From the NCBI GenBank assembly GCA_947184155.2, contig CAMXCT020002367.1, positions 1 to 64,000 on the forward strand: a stretch of 64,000 nt of DNA, in the 5' to 3' direction. The DNA comes from Cladocopium goreaui. Its lineage: Eukaryota > Sar > Dinophyceae > Suessiales > Symbiodiniaceae. Position 1 is the first letter of the stretch. Every line of letters starts with the position of its first letter. This document shows, piece by piece, positions 20,776 through 31,007 of this stretch. A model generated the notes under the pieces. The model was not told the origin of the DNA, did no database searches, and saw only the letters and a program-made list of their open reading frames with translations. Both the position numbers and the translations under genes were made by a program.

Positions 20776-21763
20776 CTATTGTCGCCATGGAGCACTTTCA
20801 ATGGCTTCCTTCACTCTGTCATCCAGATATTGTTGAGCCTGGGGAGATAGCGTAGGCATAGGATTATGACTCCCTACCCATTCCCCCCTTTGTTTTTTTT
20901 GGCAGATAGCTGCGTGTAATGATAAGAGTCTCTTCACCCCTCTGGATCGCTTCTTATTTGCAGCAGCTGTCAGGGCCTCCTTGTAACTTTCTGTCATGGA
21001 ACTCAAGGGAGGTGGACCTTCAGGTTCTTCAGGTTCTTTGGGACCATGTTCAACTCTTTCTCCTGAGTCCAGGTCTTCAATTATCACTGGCTCGTGATAG
21101 ATTGGGGCAGGAATTTCCTTCTGGTGGCGCATTTCGAGTGCTAAGTCTTCTCCCCATTCATTCAGGGACTCATTCATGGCCATGCTGAGCTGCTTGCACT
21201 CCACTTTGTCTTTCAAGGAGCTTTGCCATTCTCCTGGAGACCATTTGGCTCCATGGTGGATGGGGCCTTTGGCGCACAGCAGCTCTGGTGCCCTTGGATT
21301 GTTCATGTAAAAGGCACTGCACATCAGATTTGCGCATAGGCCCTTGCGTAAATACATCTTCTGGTGGCAGTAGCCACACATTCTCAAAGAGGATAGCTCC
21401 TGCAGAGGCTCCACATCATCCTCTTCTTCCATTTTGACAGCCATCAGTGGCACCTCCACTGCTTTTTCTCTGCTGCCCCTTGCCTCTTCTCCTTTTTTTG
21501 CCTCTTCAGCGGCTTCAGCCTCAGCAGCCTCAGCCTCCTGAGCTGCTTCTGCTGCACGCAAATCTGCATCTATTTGCTCTGCTTCTTGCAGGGTATATCG
21601 CTTTGCCTTTTCTGCTGCAGTGCTTCTTGCCAGGACTTGCTCCAGCAACTCTTTCTTTCTCCTCTCCTGCTCATCCATCATGTGCTTCCTATACAATTCT
21701 TTTTGGAGCATCTCCTGTTGCTTCTTCTTTTTCTCCTCCAGGATGAGACAGAAATACGCCACC
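20776..21763 (-). CDS. C-terminal part of a coiled-coil/Cys-rich protein cut by the DIRS element
   Basis: About 329 residues are open up to a TAG at 20776. It begins with a charged coiled coil (LEEKKKKQQEMLQKELYR, later EAAQEAEAAEAEAAEEAKKG). Next comes a Cys motif, MCGYCHQKMYLRKGLCANLM, with C-x2-C and two later Cys, and then an acidic Pro-rich tail. The first 10 bases or so upstream belong to the DIRS terminal repeat at 21764, so the natural 5' end is missing. No matching 5' half lies at the other edge of the element (31428), where another retroelement is found. Unknown function; it resembles lineage-specific dinoflagellate proteins. Confidence 0.5.
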
Positions 21764-22201
21764 CGTCTAAAACCGGCCAAGCCCCATCTGGCATTCTATC
21801 TGACATATTTTATATATGTATATAGACGTGCGTATGTAACGGGTTACGTCGCATCGCCAGGGGTATAAGTATAAACTGAACCAATTATCCATATATACAA
21901 AACGCGTAAACGAAACTGCAGCAACGAAAAATAAAAATGTGAAATCAGCACACAACTGGTGAACGTCGGTCAGGCTGGCGCTCACTCTTTTTTTTCCTGG
22001 TTGACACGCTGGGGATTCTCGGTCGATATCGGAGGAGGCAACGTGTTGCTTTCACCCACCCGGGTTGGTTAAGCGTATCCCGGTCTTTGTCATGGGTTTT
22101 TGTCTTCTGCATCTTTCGAGTTATTGTTTATCTCGAAATTTTTTTGGCACTTGGAGCATAGCTTGGGTTGTATTCTATGCTTTCTCGGTTGTTTGCCCCC
22201 T
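21764..22201 (-). repeat. Split direct repeat B2 (outer terminal copy)
   Basis: 438 bp, matching 22662-23099 at an offset of 898 bp with only a few substitutions seen (for example GAAATTTTTT/GAAAGTTTTT and TATTC/TATAC). Its outer end starts CGTCTAAAACCGG next to coiled-coil gene sequence. The high identity suggests recent insertion or homogenisation. Short frames inside it are not convincing genes. Confidence 0.9.
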
Positions 22202-22235
22202 AGGGTGGGATGCGGAAAGCATCAAAAAGGGTGGG

Positions 22236-22662
22236 CTGAAAACGAAAAACCCTTGAGATTGGATGGCTACACGTACTACCTGTGAAACTGAAAACAGTGG
22301 ATGAAAACTGTTTAAATGACCTTCACAGATAACTGTTGATTAAACAAATTGACTCAGCAAACACGTTTGGCTTTGACGAGGGTGTTACCAAAATTGGTTT
22401 TTGTTTTTAAGTCACAATAAGACCATTATTTGTTTTGGGATTGTTTGTGTTTGCAAGAGTTTCCTTTGTTTGCTGCACATACAATGCGGTAGATGTGTAT
22501 ATATGGATGTTTGGTACTTATACCCTGATGTCAGTATTTATAACATATAATTATTATATATTTGGCATGCCGACAGATTCAGGTTGGTAACCAGAAGGGG
22601 CTTACGCTTCGAAACTACGCTGTCCAGTTTTTAGACATTGCGATCACTACGTGAAAGCACTC
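22236..22662 (-). repeat. Split direct repeat A2 (internal copy)
   Basis: 427 bp, matching 31008-31427 apart from a 5-bp insertion (CTTGA near 22252), a 2-bp TA difference in an ATAT tract near 22500, and few or no other changes. Its end abuts B1 at 22662 through CACTC|GTCTAAAAC, which is the circle-junction sequence a YR element needs. It is separated from B2 by 34 bp (22202-22235) found only here. Confidence 0.9.
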
Positions 22663-23099
22663 GTCTAAAACCGGCCAAGCCCCATCTGGCATTCTATCTG
22701 ACATATTTTATATATGTATATAGACGTGCGTATGTAACGGGTTACGTCGCATCGCCAGGGGTATAAGTATAAACTGAACCAATTATCCATATATACAAAA
22801 CGCGTAAACGAAACTGCAGCAACGAAAAATAAAAATGTGAAATCAGCACACAACTGGTGAACGTCGGTCAGGCTGGCGCTCACTCTTTTTTTTCCTGGTT
22901 GACACGCTGGGGATTCTCGGTCGATATCGGAGGAGGCAACGTGTTGCTTTCACCCACCCGGGTTGGTTAAGCGTATCCCGGTCTTTGTCATGGGTTTTTG
23001 TCTTCTGCATCTTTCGAGTTATTGTTTATCTCGAAAGTTTTTTGGCACTTGGAGCATAGCTTGGGTTGTATACTATGCTTTCTCGGTTGTTTGCCCCCT
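22662..23099 (-). repeat. Split direct repeat B1
   Basis: 438-bp copy of 21764-22201. On the minus strand it lies directly after the pol stop codon (38 bp downstream of 23137), so the transcript end probably reads into it. It is followed without gap by A2. Confidence 0.9.
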
Positions 23100-23136
23100 T
23101 TCCGATGAGAAAGCTCGTACCTGCCTGCGCTGGCGG

Positions 23137-26100
23137 TTAACCTCCTTGCTTTGGGAAGAGGTCGCCAACTGCGGTCAGCAAGTCATGAGAAAGAGCCTCA
23201 ATCGACTGTAGAATTTCATCTCCCAGCTTTACTGGTTGTTGATCGTGAGTTGCACCAAAAAGTTCTGCGGCAGTGGCACATTCACCTCTCGACGGTTTGT
23301 CCGAGGGGTTCGAGTAAGAGCATACCCTTTCAACCCACAGGACTGTCGGGTGGTCTATTTCTAACTGTTGGATTACCCTGGCCATTGCAGTCAGGGTTCG
23401 GGCCTGAGCTGATCCCTTGCTGGCTGCGAACCGGGCAGCTTCGTTGTCCAACCATGCTATGACCCCCCTGTTGTGGAGTAAGTCCCTGTACTCAAAACGG
23501 GTGGCCAGAAACGCAAAGAGCTCTATTTGGCAAATGAGCTGCTCTCCTACCTCTTTCAACCAAAGCTGTACCAGGCTGCTAGGCACTTCTATTTCCCGGA
23601 CGAGTACCTCATCAGCGTCAGGGTTGTAAAGCACTAAACCCGCTGACGCTTTCTGGTCCTCCCACGCTCCGTCGGTGAAAAGCAAAAAGGGCCGTCTCAT
23701 AGCTCCAGCTGAGAATTTCCGCGGTGGAAGTGCTGTGAGAATACTCTCCGTCAAGTCACACAACATGGCAAGCTTTTTGGTCGAGTGGGCTCCTTGCGCC
23801 GCGCTCAGAGCATCAAATTGGCCAAGGACGAACCTTAGGGATCTCGAGGTGAAGAAACCCTGCGCGAAGTTCAAGTGGCCTTGAACCTCTGCGGCTTCAT
23901 TGCGGGACACTCTGCCTTGGCTCTTGAGCTTTCGCAACATCTCAACTATCTTTGGGACCCTTCCTTCCTTGTTGGCTAGGGTAAAACTGCCGAGGTGGAG
24001 TTCTTGCAACTTAACAGTTATTCCTAAGGCTGCAAACTCGCTGGCAAAGTCGGTGGCTTTAACTCCAACTTGTGCATGGTCCCACCCCAGTAAGTTCAGC
24101 AGCAAGCTCATGGACTTTGACGCTAGGCCTGCTCCAAATTGCGAGCTGAGAGCGGGAAAGTCGTCGTAGAAGCAAGTGCACACGACATGCAAAAACCGAC
24201 ACAGTATATGGTGTATGGATCTGCTTATCCGGTTGAAGCTATATACTGCGGACGTAGCTCCAAAAGGCAGTCGTGAAGTTGTGTAGTACTTCCACTGGTT
24301 GTCATGGAAGTACCCTAGGACGCACAGAGACTGTGCCTCCTCGCTCAGCGGCACTTGTTTGTACGCTTTGCTTAGGTCGAGCGTTCGCCCGAGCCAGCGA
24401 TGTCCTTTGGCCACCTCGTGCACGGGTCCAGTTAAGGTCCCACCATCACATTCTCCAAGGTCTACCCACCCTGTTGCATGGGCATCAGCTATTGCTAAGA
24501 GGGCACATCCTAAAACATCAACGTCCAGGAGCTCTAGCTTGTTGGTTGTGGTATAGGCACTGTTCAACCCACTCCGCCTGCAGTCATCTATCACTCTGAC
24601 CTTTGGGTTCTCGGCGGTTCCTTGTTGCAAGGCAAAACGTTTGTTGAATAGCCACCCATTTTTTCCAAACTTCTCATCCAACTCACGTTCTGTAAAAGGA
24701 CCTTCAAGGTGCCCAAGCTTGACCTCCTCCATGGTGGCCTCGTGCAGCTCATCGTTCTTTGTCTCATGTCCGTCACCAGAGTGCTTAACTTGCAAGGCTT
24801 TACGCCTCCATGTTGATGAGGCGAGCAGCTCGTCTTTGGTGGCTACTGCTGGTTTCCAGTCAAACGGAAAAAGTGGCGACGGTTTGGGCTCGCCTGTCAG
24901 CTCAGCTCCTTTCTTTACCACATCCACTATTTCCATGTCGGGGAAACTGGAGGCTCGCAAAAGCGCCTCCCACAGGGCAACACGCTTGGAGCTGAGTACT
25001 TCTCTGACGGACGGTGGGCTGCTTGCTTTCACTTTTATCTCTTCCTGCTCCAAGTCTTTTGCCATTGCCCTAATGGTGACTACTGCTCTCATTCTGCTTT
25101 TGGCTAGGTCCACTGGATCCATGGTTAGATTGTCAAACAGAGCTACCTTGAGTGGATCTGGCAGGACCTTCTGTGGTGACATGGGGTGGTCAATATGAGT
25201 GGCCGCTCTCAAAAAGTCTTGTGGTTCTTGCTGAACTCCGACTCTGTAGGTCCTTTTGGCCTTTTTGTCCACATGCTCAACTTGACTTGGGCTCTCCTCT
25301 ACCTGCGATTGGTCTTGCTGTTGCTGGCTCTCGGTATTTTCCCCCCGTATGTGAGAGGCAAGGCATTTGTGGTTGGGCTGCTTCGGTTCATGGGTCAGCT
25401 CAAGAAACTGTGAAAATTCAGGCACAAGTGGTGGAGCTTGCTTGACATGGTGGCCCTTGATGCGCCTGGAAGTGGCTGAGGTGGTCGACATAAAAGGTGG
25501 TCGTGGCAACTGGACTGCTTCCGCCAACAAGTCTGCCATGCGCTGACAGAAAAGGTGTGGATACTCTGCTTCTGCCGCTGTATCATATTGCAAGGAGTTA
25601 CCAATTTTTGTGATTCCCCAAGGCGCATGTTGGTGTTGTCCATCGCATGGTGCCATGAGTGACGTGTACAGGTCGGGTGTCGCCAATAGACGAGTATTCT
25701 TTGCTCTGCTACCTCCATGCATGCACATGTGAAAAGTAACTCTATCCAGGTGCTCGAACCACTGCAAAAAGTCTGGGTCCTCGTACTCCTTCACCAACAA
25801 AGTGAGGACACCCCACAGCCAGCTGCGCTCTGGGTTTTCTATGGAAAACCGTATGTTATTTTTCCAACAAATGTACATCATTTTCACGCCCCACCTGTAA
25901 AGGTCATTGGCTATATTGACTTTGAGTGCTTGGGTACCCATCAAAGTGGGGAAACCTAGCAAGTTGTTGGCATCACGAAGTGGTGGTGGATCATGAAATT
26001 GCGCCCGCAAGTGTTGTGGGAGCGGTTTGTCCCTGGCTCGGCTGCAGGTTCCACATGGAAGGCCTAGGTGTACTCCTGCTGGTTTGGTCTGGCTGACCAT

Positions 26101-26313
26101 GGCTTCTACTAAGGCTTGGCTATTGGGGTCCTGCAGGTTGAGGCAAACTGTTGATACTGCCGTCTTATGCGTGTTGAACTCGTGATCAACTGGGAAAACT
26201 GAAAAACCTCTCTTTTTCATGGCTGCCGAAAGGTGCCCTGATCCAGAGAAAAGCTCCACAAAATAAGGTGAATTAACCTTGCACGGTGATACTGTAGCTG
26301 GTATGGCTGGCTT
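23137..26313 (-). CDS. DIRS pol: methyltransferase-like, reverse transcriptase, RNase H
   Basis: Open for about 1,058 codons after the gag stop, with no ATG before the first domain. Counting from VELF, residues 1-250 are C5-methyltransferase-like: ELFSGSGHLS (motif I), LGLPCGTCSRARD (Pro-Cys, motif IV) and FSIENPERSWLW (ENx, motif VI). Residues ~540-790 are DIRS-type RT: RVIDDCRRSGLNSAY, LDLSKAYKQVPL, RLPFGATSAV and CFYDDFPAL, with the catalytic Asp pair in YDD. Residues ~860-990 are RNase H: LLFTDGAWED, IELFAFL, AWLDNEAARFAASKG and SNPSDKPSRG. It is uninterrupted, so possibly functional. Placing the methyltransferase before RT is unlike classical DIRS, where a Dam-like domain follows RNase H. 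Confidence 0.85.
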   Translation of the reverse strand, partial: KPAIPATVSPCKVNSPYFVELFSGSGHLSAAMKKRGFSVFPVDHEFNTHKTAVSTVCLNLQDPNSQALVEAMVSQTKPAGVHLGLPCGTCSRARDKPLPQHLRAQFHDPPPLRDANNLLGFPTLMGTQALKVNIANDLYRWGVKMMYICWKNNIRFSIENPERSWLWGVLTLLVKEYEDPDFLQWFEHLDRVTFHMCMHGGSRAKNTRLLATPDLYTSLMAPCDGQHQHAPWGITKIGNSLQYDTAAEAEYPHLFCQRMADLLAEAVQLPRPPFMSTTSATSRRIKGHHVKQAPPLVPEFSQFLELTHEPKQPNHKCLASHIRGENTESQQQQDQSQVEESPSQVEHVDKKAKRTYRVGVQQEPQDFLRAATHIDHPMSPQKVLPDPLKVALFDNLTMDPVDLAKSRMRAVVTIRAMAKDLEQEEIKVKASSPPSVREVLSSKRVALWEALLRASSFPDMEIVDVVKKGAELTGEPKPSPLFPFDWKPAVATKDELLASSTWRRKALQVKHSGDGHETKNDELHEATMEEVKLGHLEGPFTERELDEKFGKNGWLFNKRFALQQGTAENPKVRVIDDCRRSGLNSAYTTTNKLELLDVDVLGCALLAIADAHATGWVDLGECDGGTLTGPVHEVAKGHRWLGRTLDLSKAYKQVPLSEEAQSLCVLGYFHDNQWKYYTTSRLPFGATSAVYSFNRISRSIHHILCRFLHVVCTCFYDDFPALSSQFGAGLASKSMSLLLNLLGWDHAQVGVKATDFASEFAALGITVKLQELHLGSFTLANKEGRVPKIVEMLRKLKSQGRVSRNEAAEVQGHLNFAQGFFTSRSLRFVLGQFDALSAAQGAHSTKKLAMLCDLTESILTALPPRKFSAGAMRRPFLLFTDGAWEDQKASAGLVLYNPDADEVLVREIEVPSSLVQLWLKEVGEQLICQIELFAFLATRFEYRDLLHNRGVIAWLDNEAARFAASKGSAQARTLTAMARVIQQLEIDHPTVLWVERVCSYSNPSDKPSRGECATAAELFGATHDQQPVKLGDEILQSIEALSHDLLTAVGDLFPKQGG

Positions 26314-26316
26314 TCA
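26314..26316 (-). promoter_or_regulatory. In-frame UGA between gag and pol
   Basis: Gag and pol share a frame (both 5' ends are multiples of three on the minus strand), and only this UGA separates them. The next base is A. Between the stop and the methyltransferase motif there are 18 sense codons and no ATG; the first pol ATG falls inside the methyltransferase domain. Stop-codon readthrough is the simplest way to make pol, unless the UGA is a mutation in this copy. Confidence 0.5.
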
Positions 26317-27525
26317 GATGGTTGTGCGCTCCACTGCGGAGTGGCTTTTATGGCACTGCTTCTTCCAGCACACATGGAAACCATAAAGACATCGCTTGCC
26401 AGGTTTCACGTTACCTCGGCAGGTCCCGATGTTATACTTCATGCAGATCGGCCTTGGTGGGTCGCCGAACTTGATCTCACAGTTCTCTGGTATGGTGATC
26501 TTGCCTTTCTGTTTTCCTTTTCCTTTTCCTTTGGTGTTCTTGGAGTCGAAGTCTTTGATCACCGGCTTGGGCGATGCGCCGCCTGTATTGGGCTGCGGTT
26601 TTGGAGCTCCTGCACTCGTAGCTGCTGAAGGCATGGGCATGATGTGATACTGAATCTCTGGGTGCAGGGACCACTTGTCAATTGCGTCATCAACCGGCTT
26701 ACGCAACCCTGTCCCCTGCACCTGTGCTCTTGTCTCCTCGGCCACTCTTAGCCAGAGAGCTTTGTCGGCTCGAAGTAGTTGGTCATGGTTGACATATCGG
26801 TAACCATGGGGCGGCTCTTGTTGTAACTTCTCAAAAAGCAAATTCGACCACTTCTCCAACACCAAAAACGATGCCACCCCCGCCATGTCATAGGCCAGCG
26901 CTCGTCTCTGCATCGCTGTTCTAAGACGGAGGTCCCCTGTCAACGAGCATTGAGCTAACTCCTGCTTCTTGGTAACCTTGATGTTGCCGGCTGAGTCAAA
27001 GGTGATGCTGGGGGTGCTCTTTTCGGCCAAGACTTCTTGTTCTCTGCTATTGCATGCACTGAGCTCTATGTAGCGCAAACTGTTCTCTTCCCACTGCTGC
27101 ACCGCTTTGTCAATAAGCTGGTGAGAGGGTTCCAACTGCTGGGTGATCAAAAGGCCTGGCAGTCTCGACTTCAGTTGGTTCACTCTCTCCACTTTCTCGG
27201 CTAAGGGTAAAACTTTGGTCTCAGAGTGCTCAGTGCGCTCCACTTTCTGTCTCAAATCCTGCAGACATAGAGCGTGGCTCTCGAAAAAGAGCCGTCTAAA
27301 CTTTGCAAGGTCATGCGGAGCTTCTCCCAAGGCCGTCTCTAAGAAGGCAACTAGAGGTTTCTCATCCTGTTGCCCGGGTTGATATTGGCTGCAAAATGCA
27401 TACTTTGCGAAGGTGTCCACTCCAGCCAGCTCCAGGGCGTCTACCTCCTGAGGTGTGAAATCTATCTGAGCTGCCCTTTGCTGAAACGCCACTTTGCTGT
27501 CCAGTGCCATCAGGGTTGAACGCAC
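26314..27525 (-). CDS. DIRS gag-like protein with CCCH-type zinc motif
   Basis: 403 residues, ATG at 27525. The N-terminal two-thirds are helical and charged (DFTPQEVDALELAGVDTFAK resembles a small helical domain). The C-terminus has a Lys/Gly-rich linker (KNTKGKGKGKQKGKITIP) and then CMKYNIGTCRGNVKPGKRC…CWKKQCHKSH, a Cys/His cluster typical of dinoflagellate DIRS gag proteins. It ends at TGA (26314-26316). The same frame continues open into pol, so gag and pol probably form one readthrough product. It is intact. The nucleocapsid role is inferred from position and the zinc motif. Confidence 0.7.
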   Translation of the reverse strand: MRSTLMALDSKVAFQQRAAQIDFTPQEVDALELAGVDTFAKYAFCSQYQPGQQDEKPLVAFLETALGEAPHDLAKFRRLFFESHALCLQDLRQKVERTEHSETKVLPLAEKVERVNQLKSRLPGLLITQQLEPSHQLIDKAVQQWEENSLRYIELSACNSREQEVLAEKSTPSITFDSAGNIKVTKKQELAQCSLTGDLRLRTAMQRRALAYDMAGVASFLVLEKWSNLLFEKLQQEPPHGYRYVNHDQLLRADKALWLRVAEETRAQVQGTGLRKPVDDAIDKWSLHPEIQYHIMPMPSAATSAGAPKPQPNTGGASPKPVIKDFDSKNTKGKGKGKQKGKITIPENCEIKFGDPPRPICMKYNIGTCRGNVKPGKRCLYGFHVCWKKQCHKSHSAVERTTI

Positions 27526-28154
27526 GGCGTGTCGTAAAACAAAAGTTTTTGATTATTTTATTGTACCATATATTAATATGGTATTTCTTGATGATATCGT
27601 CATCCAAGTGTTGGCTTTTATACTATGTTTTAAGTTGACGCTATAGTTCCTCCTCAAACAGTTTTATATTTCGCATGAGTTGTTGAACTCACCATTCTCC
27701 GATTGAGCCTCGCTGGGATGGCTGTGTCATGTGGCTGCTGATTTACCGGGTTCATTGTACCCCGGTATGGGATGCCACTTTGCTCACCCATGGTTTACGA
27801 GGAGGAGATGGTTGAGAACCTCTCGAAATTCTTAGTATGATAATAATGTTTGCAAAGACAACACTATCCCTTTTGGAAAGAGTCCGAAGCTTCTGTTTCA
27901 AAGGTGGGATTCTTTTTCCTGATTCGCAAACCAATTTTTCCGTGTGTGATATCTATCTTGTAGATGTCGGCATTAAGAAAAGGGGATGCTTGTTGGGTTA
28001 CACAGCTTATCCCTTATGGCACACAAGCATTCTTATAGTCCCCCTTTTTATTATGTTACATTTGGGGTTATTCCCGGTTACCCCTCTCTATTATTGAGAT
28101 TCACTGCCAAGAATCCTGCAAGCTGAGTCACAAAATGTTTCCCCTTGCGCCAGT
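27526..28154. other. Spacer between gag and recombinase genes of the DIRS element
   Basis: AT-rich with stops in all frames and no recognised motif. It separates the recombinase stop (28155) from the gag ATG (27525) and could hold an internal promoter or untranslated leader for gag-pol. Confidence 0.3.
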
Positions 28155-30615
28155 TCAAGACTTGCTATGTTTGACGACTGCATTGCACTGGATGCAAAAG
28201 GGGGCAGTTGCTGCATCGATGGCATTGGGCTCCACCGCTTTCATGTTGATCGTTCTGAGCCTCCCACAAGCTAATCTGTCCGTCTCCTCATCTTGAAGTA
28301 CGTGCACCGTTCCAGCCAACTTGTGCGCAACAAAAGTATACTCATCTGGGTCGCCAATTGGCATTCCAGGTCTGTCAGCCAGATGAAGTTTGGAGTGGAT
28401 TGAAGCCACTTCAGTATCTTCAAAGTCTGATTCCTGTGACGCCTCATCTGGATCTTCCGGTACATCTGAACGCAAGAGCCTGCTCAATCTGGACGCTCTA
28501 CTGGCATCCGGGTCCAACTCGTCTTCCACTATCATCTGCAAAACTTTGGCCACCTTTGCTTGGAGCAGGAGTTGTGAATCCCTGTTGTAGGTGGTTGCAG
28601 ATTTTGTGGATGGTTCGATATGGTGTCCAAGCATTGTACGCTCTTCTCTCGTAAGGATATCAGTCATGCCACACCACGTCAGTACTGTGGGCTTGCAGGA
28701 GTGAGAGCTGAACTGTGCGACTGCCTCTTGGCCCAAAGCGGGCTCCAAAAACTCCTTCAAAAACAACGATGCCTCGGCCGTTGTCATTGGTGACACAGCC
28801 CAGTTGCCGGCTCTGTTGTTCCAGGATGGCAAAAAGGGCCTTCCCGTAATTTCCTTGATCTCGTTCAAGGCGTTCACAAAGGATTCACCCCAGGCATCAT
28901 CTGAATCAAACTTTCCGAGTGCCGTAAATGGCAACAACCTGGTCTTGGCCTCCTTGCTCTTTGACGTCTTGTGTTTCGACGTTTCAGCTTCTACCAAAAC
29001 CAGCTCTCCATGTCTATCAGTCCAAATGCGCTCCAATCTCGCAAAATCTGACCATCTTGCTGAAGCAAAAACACAAAATAACAGCGCTCCAGAAACAGCA
29101 GTGCGCAAAAGATTTGTGTTGCTTGTGCAAATAATCTTGCTTCAGTTTTCGTTTCTCCAAGTACATCGAGTGGGCTGCTCCCTGAACCCTAGGTGACAGA
29201 ATCGCCTTGCAACTTGTCTTTCTGAATCTCAAATTCGCGTCAAAGAAGTTCAACGCTTCAACAAGGTGGTTGGCTTTTGTTGGAGCAGCGTGTTGTATTA
29301 AATTTCACGAGCTCCTGGGATTTTGTGATTTTTAGGGAATATTGGATATCAAGGTCAAGATGCAATATGTGGTGCAGTGTGCGCGCACAAGGGTGGCACC
29401 AAAAAACTTAAGCGTCATGGTTTGCACGGGTTTGCACTGGATCAGCCTTCCATAAATGGAATTGGTCCATAATTTTTTCTGAACGATTAATTGGACCAAT
29501 TCCATTTATGGAAGGCTGATCCAGTGCAAACCCGTGCAAACCATGACGCTTAAGTTTTTTGGTGCCACCCTTGTGCGCGTACACTGCACCACATATTGCA
29601 TCTTGACCTTGATATCCAATATTCCCTAAAAATCACAAAATCCCAGGAGCTCGTGAAATTTAATAGCGTGTTGATCCCTCAATGTACACATGTATGAGTA
29701 TAACTGCTGCTCAGTGATGCTCCAAACTTGCGTCTGTTCATTCTCCTGCATCCAGCCTGCAAGCGACCATAGGGATGAAGTTCTCTTGAGGATCGTTGCT
29801 GTGGCCTTCTTCGCAAAACAGTCCTTGAGGATCTGAAGTACATCTATTGAGTCATCCAACCCTCCAGCTAAGTTGCATAAGGTTACACCCACTTCAGTCC
29901 CCTGCAGGTCAAGCAAAAGCAAGCTTTTGATTTGGTTGAGGCATCTGGCTAGCATCTCATCTTCGGGCACGACACATTTTGACGCTGCAGGTGCCAATGT
30001 GTCGATGAGACCTACTTCTGGAGGAACTAAGCTCTTGACTGGTGGCATGGCTGGCATGGGTCCTCCAAAAACCGGTGCAAGAGGTCCTTGCTCCCAGGGC
30101 ATCTTGATGTCGTGGGTCCGGAATCTGTGCATCGCTTCAAGACTAGCAAGTCTTGCAACATTTTGCAACTGTATTGTCGACACATCATTGCTTTCACTGT
30201 TGGATTCCCTGGCAACTTCATCCTGTGTTTTCTGTCTCTTTGCACTTGGTATCAAACAAGGTGCACTGCCTGTTGACTGTGAAGGCACCTGGGATCCAGA
30301 CGATTCACCTCCAAACATGGACATGTCATCGCGCTTAGCCTGAGATTTGGCTCTCCACCTCGCTCTGAAGCCTTTTGCAGCTGAAACTTCAGGTCCAGGC
30401 TCAAGTTCAAAAGAAAATTGCATAGCACTTGCATTGTTCTCTTGCTGAAAGGCTGGGGCATCAAAACCAAAACCTGAAAACGCACTTTCTTGCTGAAATG
30501 TTTGCACACCAGGTTCAAAAGATGGGCAACTAGGCTCTGAGGCGTCACCCATGCGTCCTTGTGTTGTCCCCTGTGATTGGGACGCTGCAGCACTGGAAAA
30601 ATCAGAATTCATCAT
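28155..30615 (-). pseudogene. DIRS tyrosine recombinase gene, split by a foldback element and a frameshift
   Basis: Part 1 (30615-29666) is a Ser/Gln-rich N-terminus followed by a helical core-binding-like region ending SYMCTLRDQHA. The 370-bp foldback element interrupts the codon after QHA. Beyond it the frame resumes with KANHLVEALNFFDANLRF and LSPRVQGAAHSMYLEKR. A further frameshift near 29,120-29,150 leads to the catalytic domain (28155-29108): ASARWSDFARL (Arg I), a Lys-bearing hairpin, FSSHSCKPTVLTWCG (H-x2-K in place of H-x2-R), LGHHIEPSTK and ATTYNRD (nucleophile Tyr). The H-x2-K form with following TW/SW is typical of DIRS recombinases. Insertion and frameshift make this copy inactive. 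Confidence 0.75.
29296..29665. mobile_element. 370-bp foldback (MITE-like) element with 8-bp target duplication
   Basis: Two 174-bp arms (29296-29469 and 29492-29665) are inverted copies, with one mismatch seen (GTGTGCGCGC/GTGTACGCGC), around a 22-bp loop. The tips read TATTAAATTTC / GAAATTTAATA. GCGTGTTG lies on both sides (29288-29295 and 29666-29673), a clean 8-bp target duplication as made by hAT-type transposases. There is no coding capacity. It interrupts the recombinase gene. Near-perfect arms mean the insertion is young or the arms are maintained by conversion. Confidence 0.9.
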
Positions 30616-31007
30616 CGTCTGAAGTGTGAAATATCAAACTGGGAGCACTGGCAACACTTGGTGTGTCAACTTGCCTCCACGTGAGTATCACCCTGAAAAG
30701 GTTGACTGAGGTCTGGCTGAATACTCGAAGCTCTGAGGCCCACACTTCCTGAGAATCTTGCAGAAAAAGCAAAATGGTGTGTTGAATGTCCAATGCTGCT
30801 CCTGTTCCAGTGAGAACAAAACTAATATTTTGATCGGAAATCTGAGATGGTCGGCGTGGAAGAGGCCGACGTTGCATGAATGGTCACTCCAAAGACAGCA
30901 ACAAGGCCAATATGGCCACAAAAGCAGTTGTACAACCTGCAGCAGCGGAAATTGCACAAATTGTCCAAGGAAATTCAGGGAGCGACCACGTTGAACGGCC
31001 CCGACCA

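Noticed and set aside
21767-23211. Paired short frames inside the DIRS repeats (about 72 codons, identical copies)
   Set aside because: Duplicated only because the repeat is duplicated; no recognisable domain, and a promoter or terminal-repeat function explains the sequence better.
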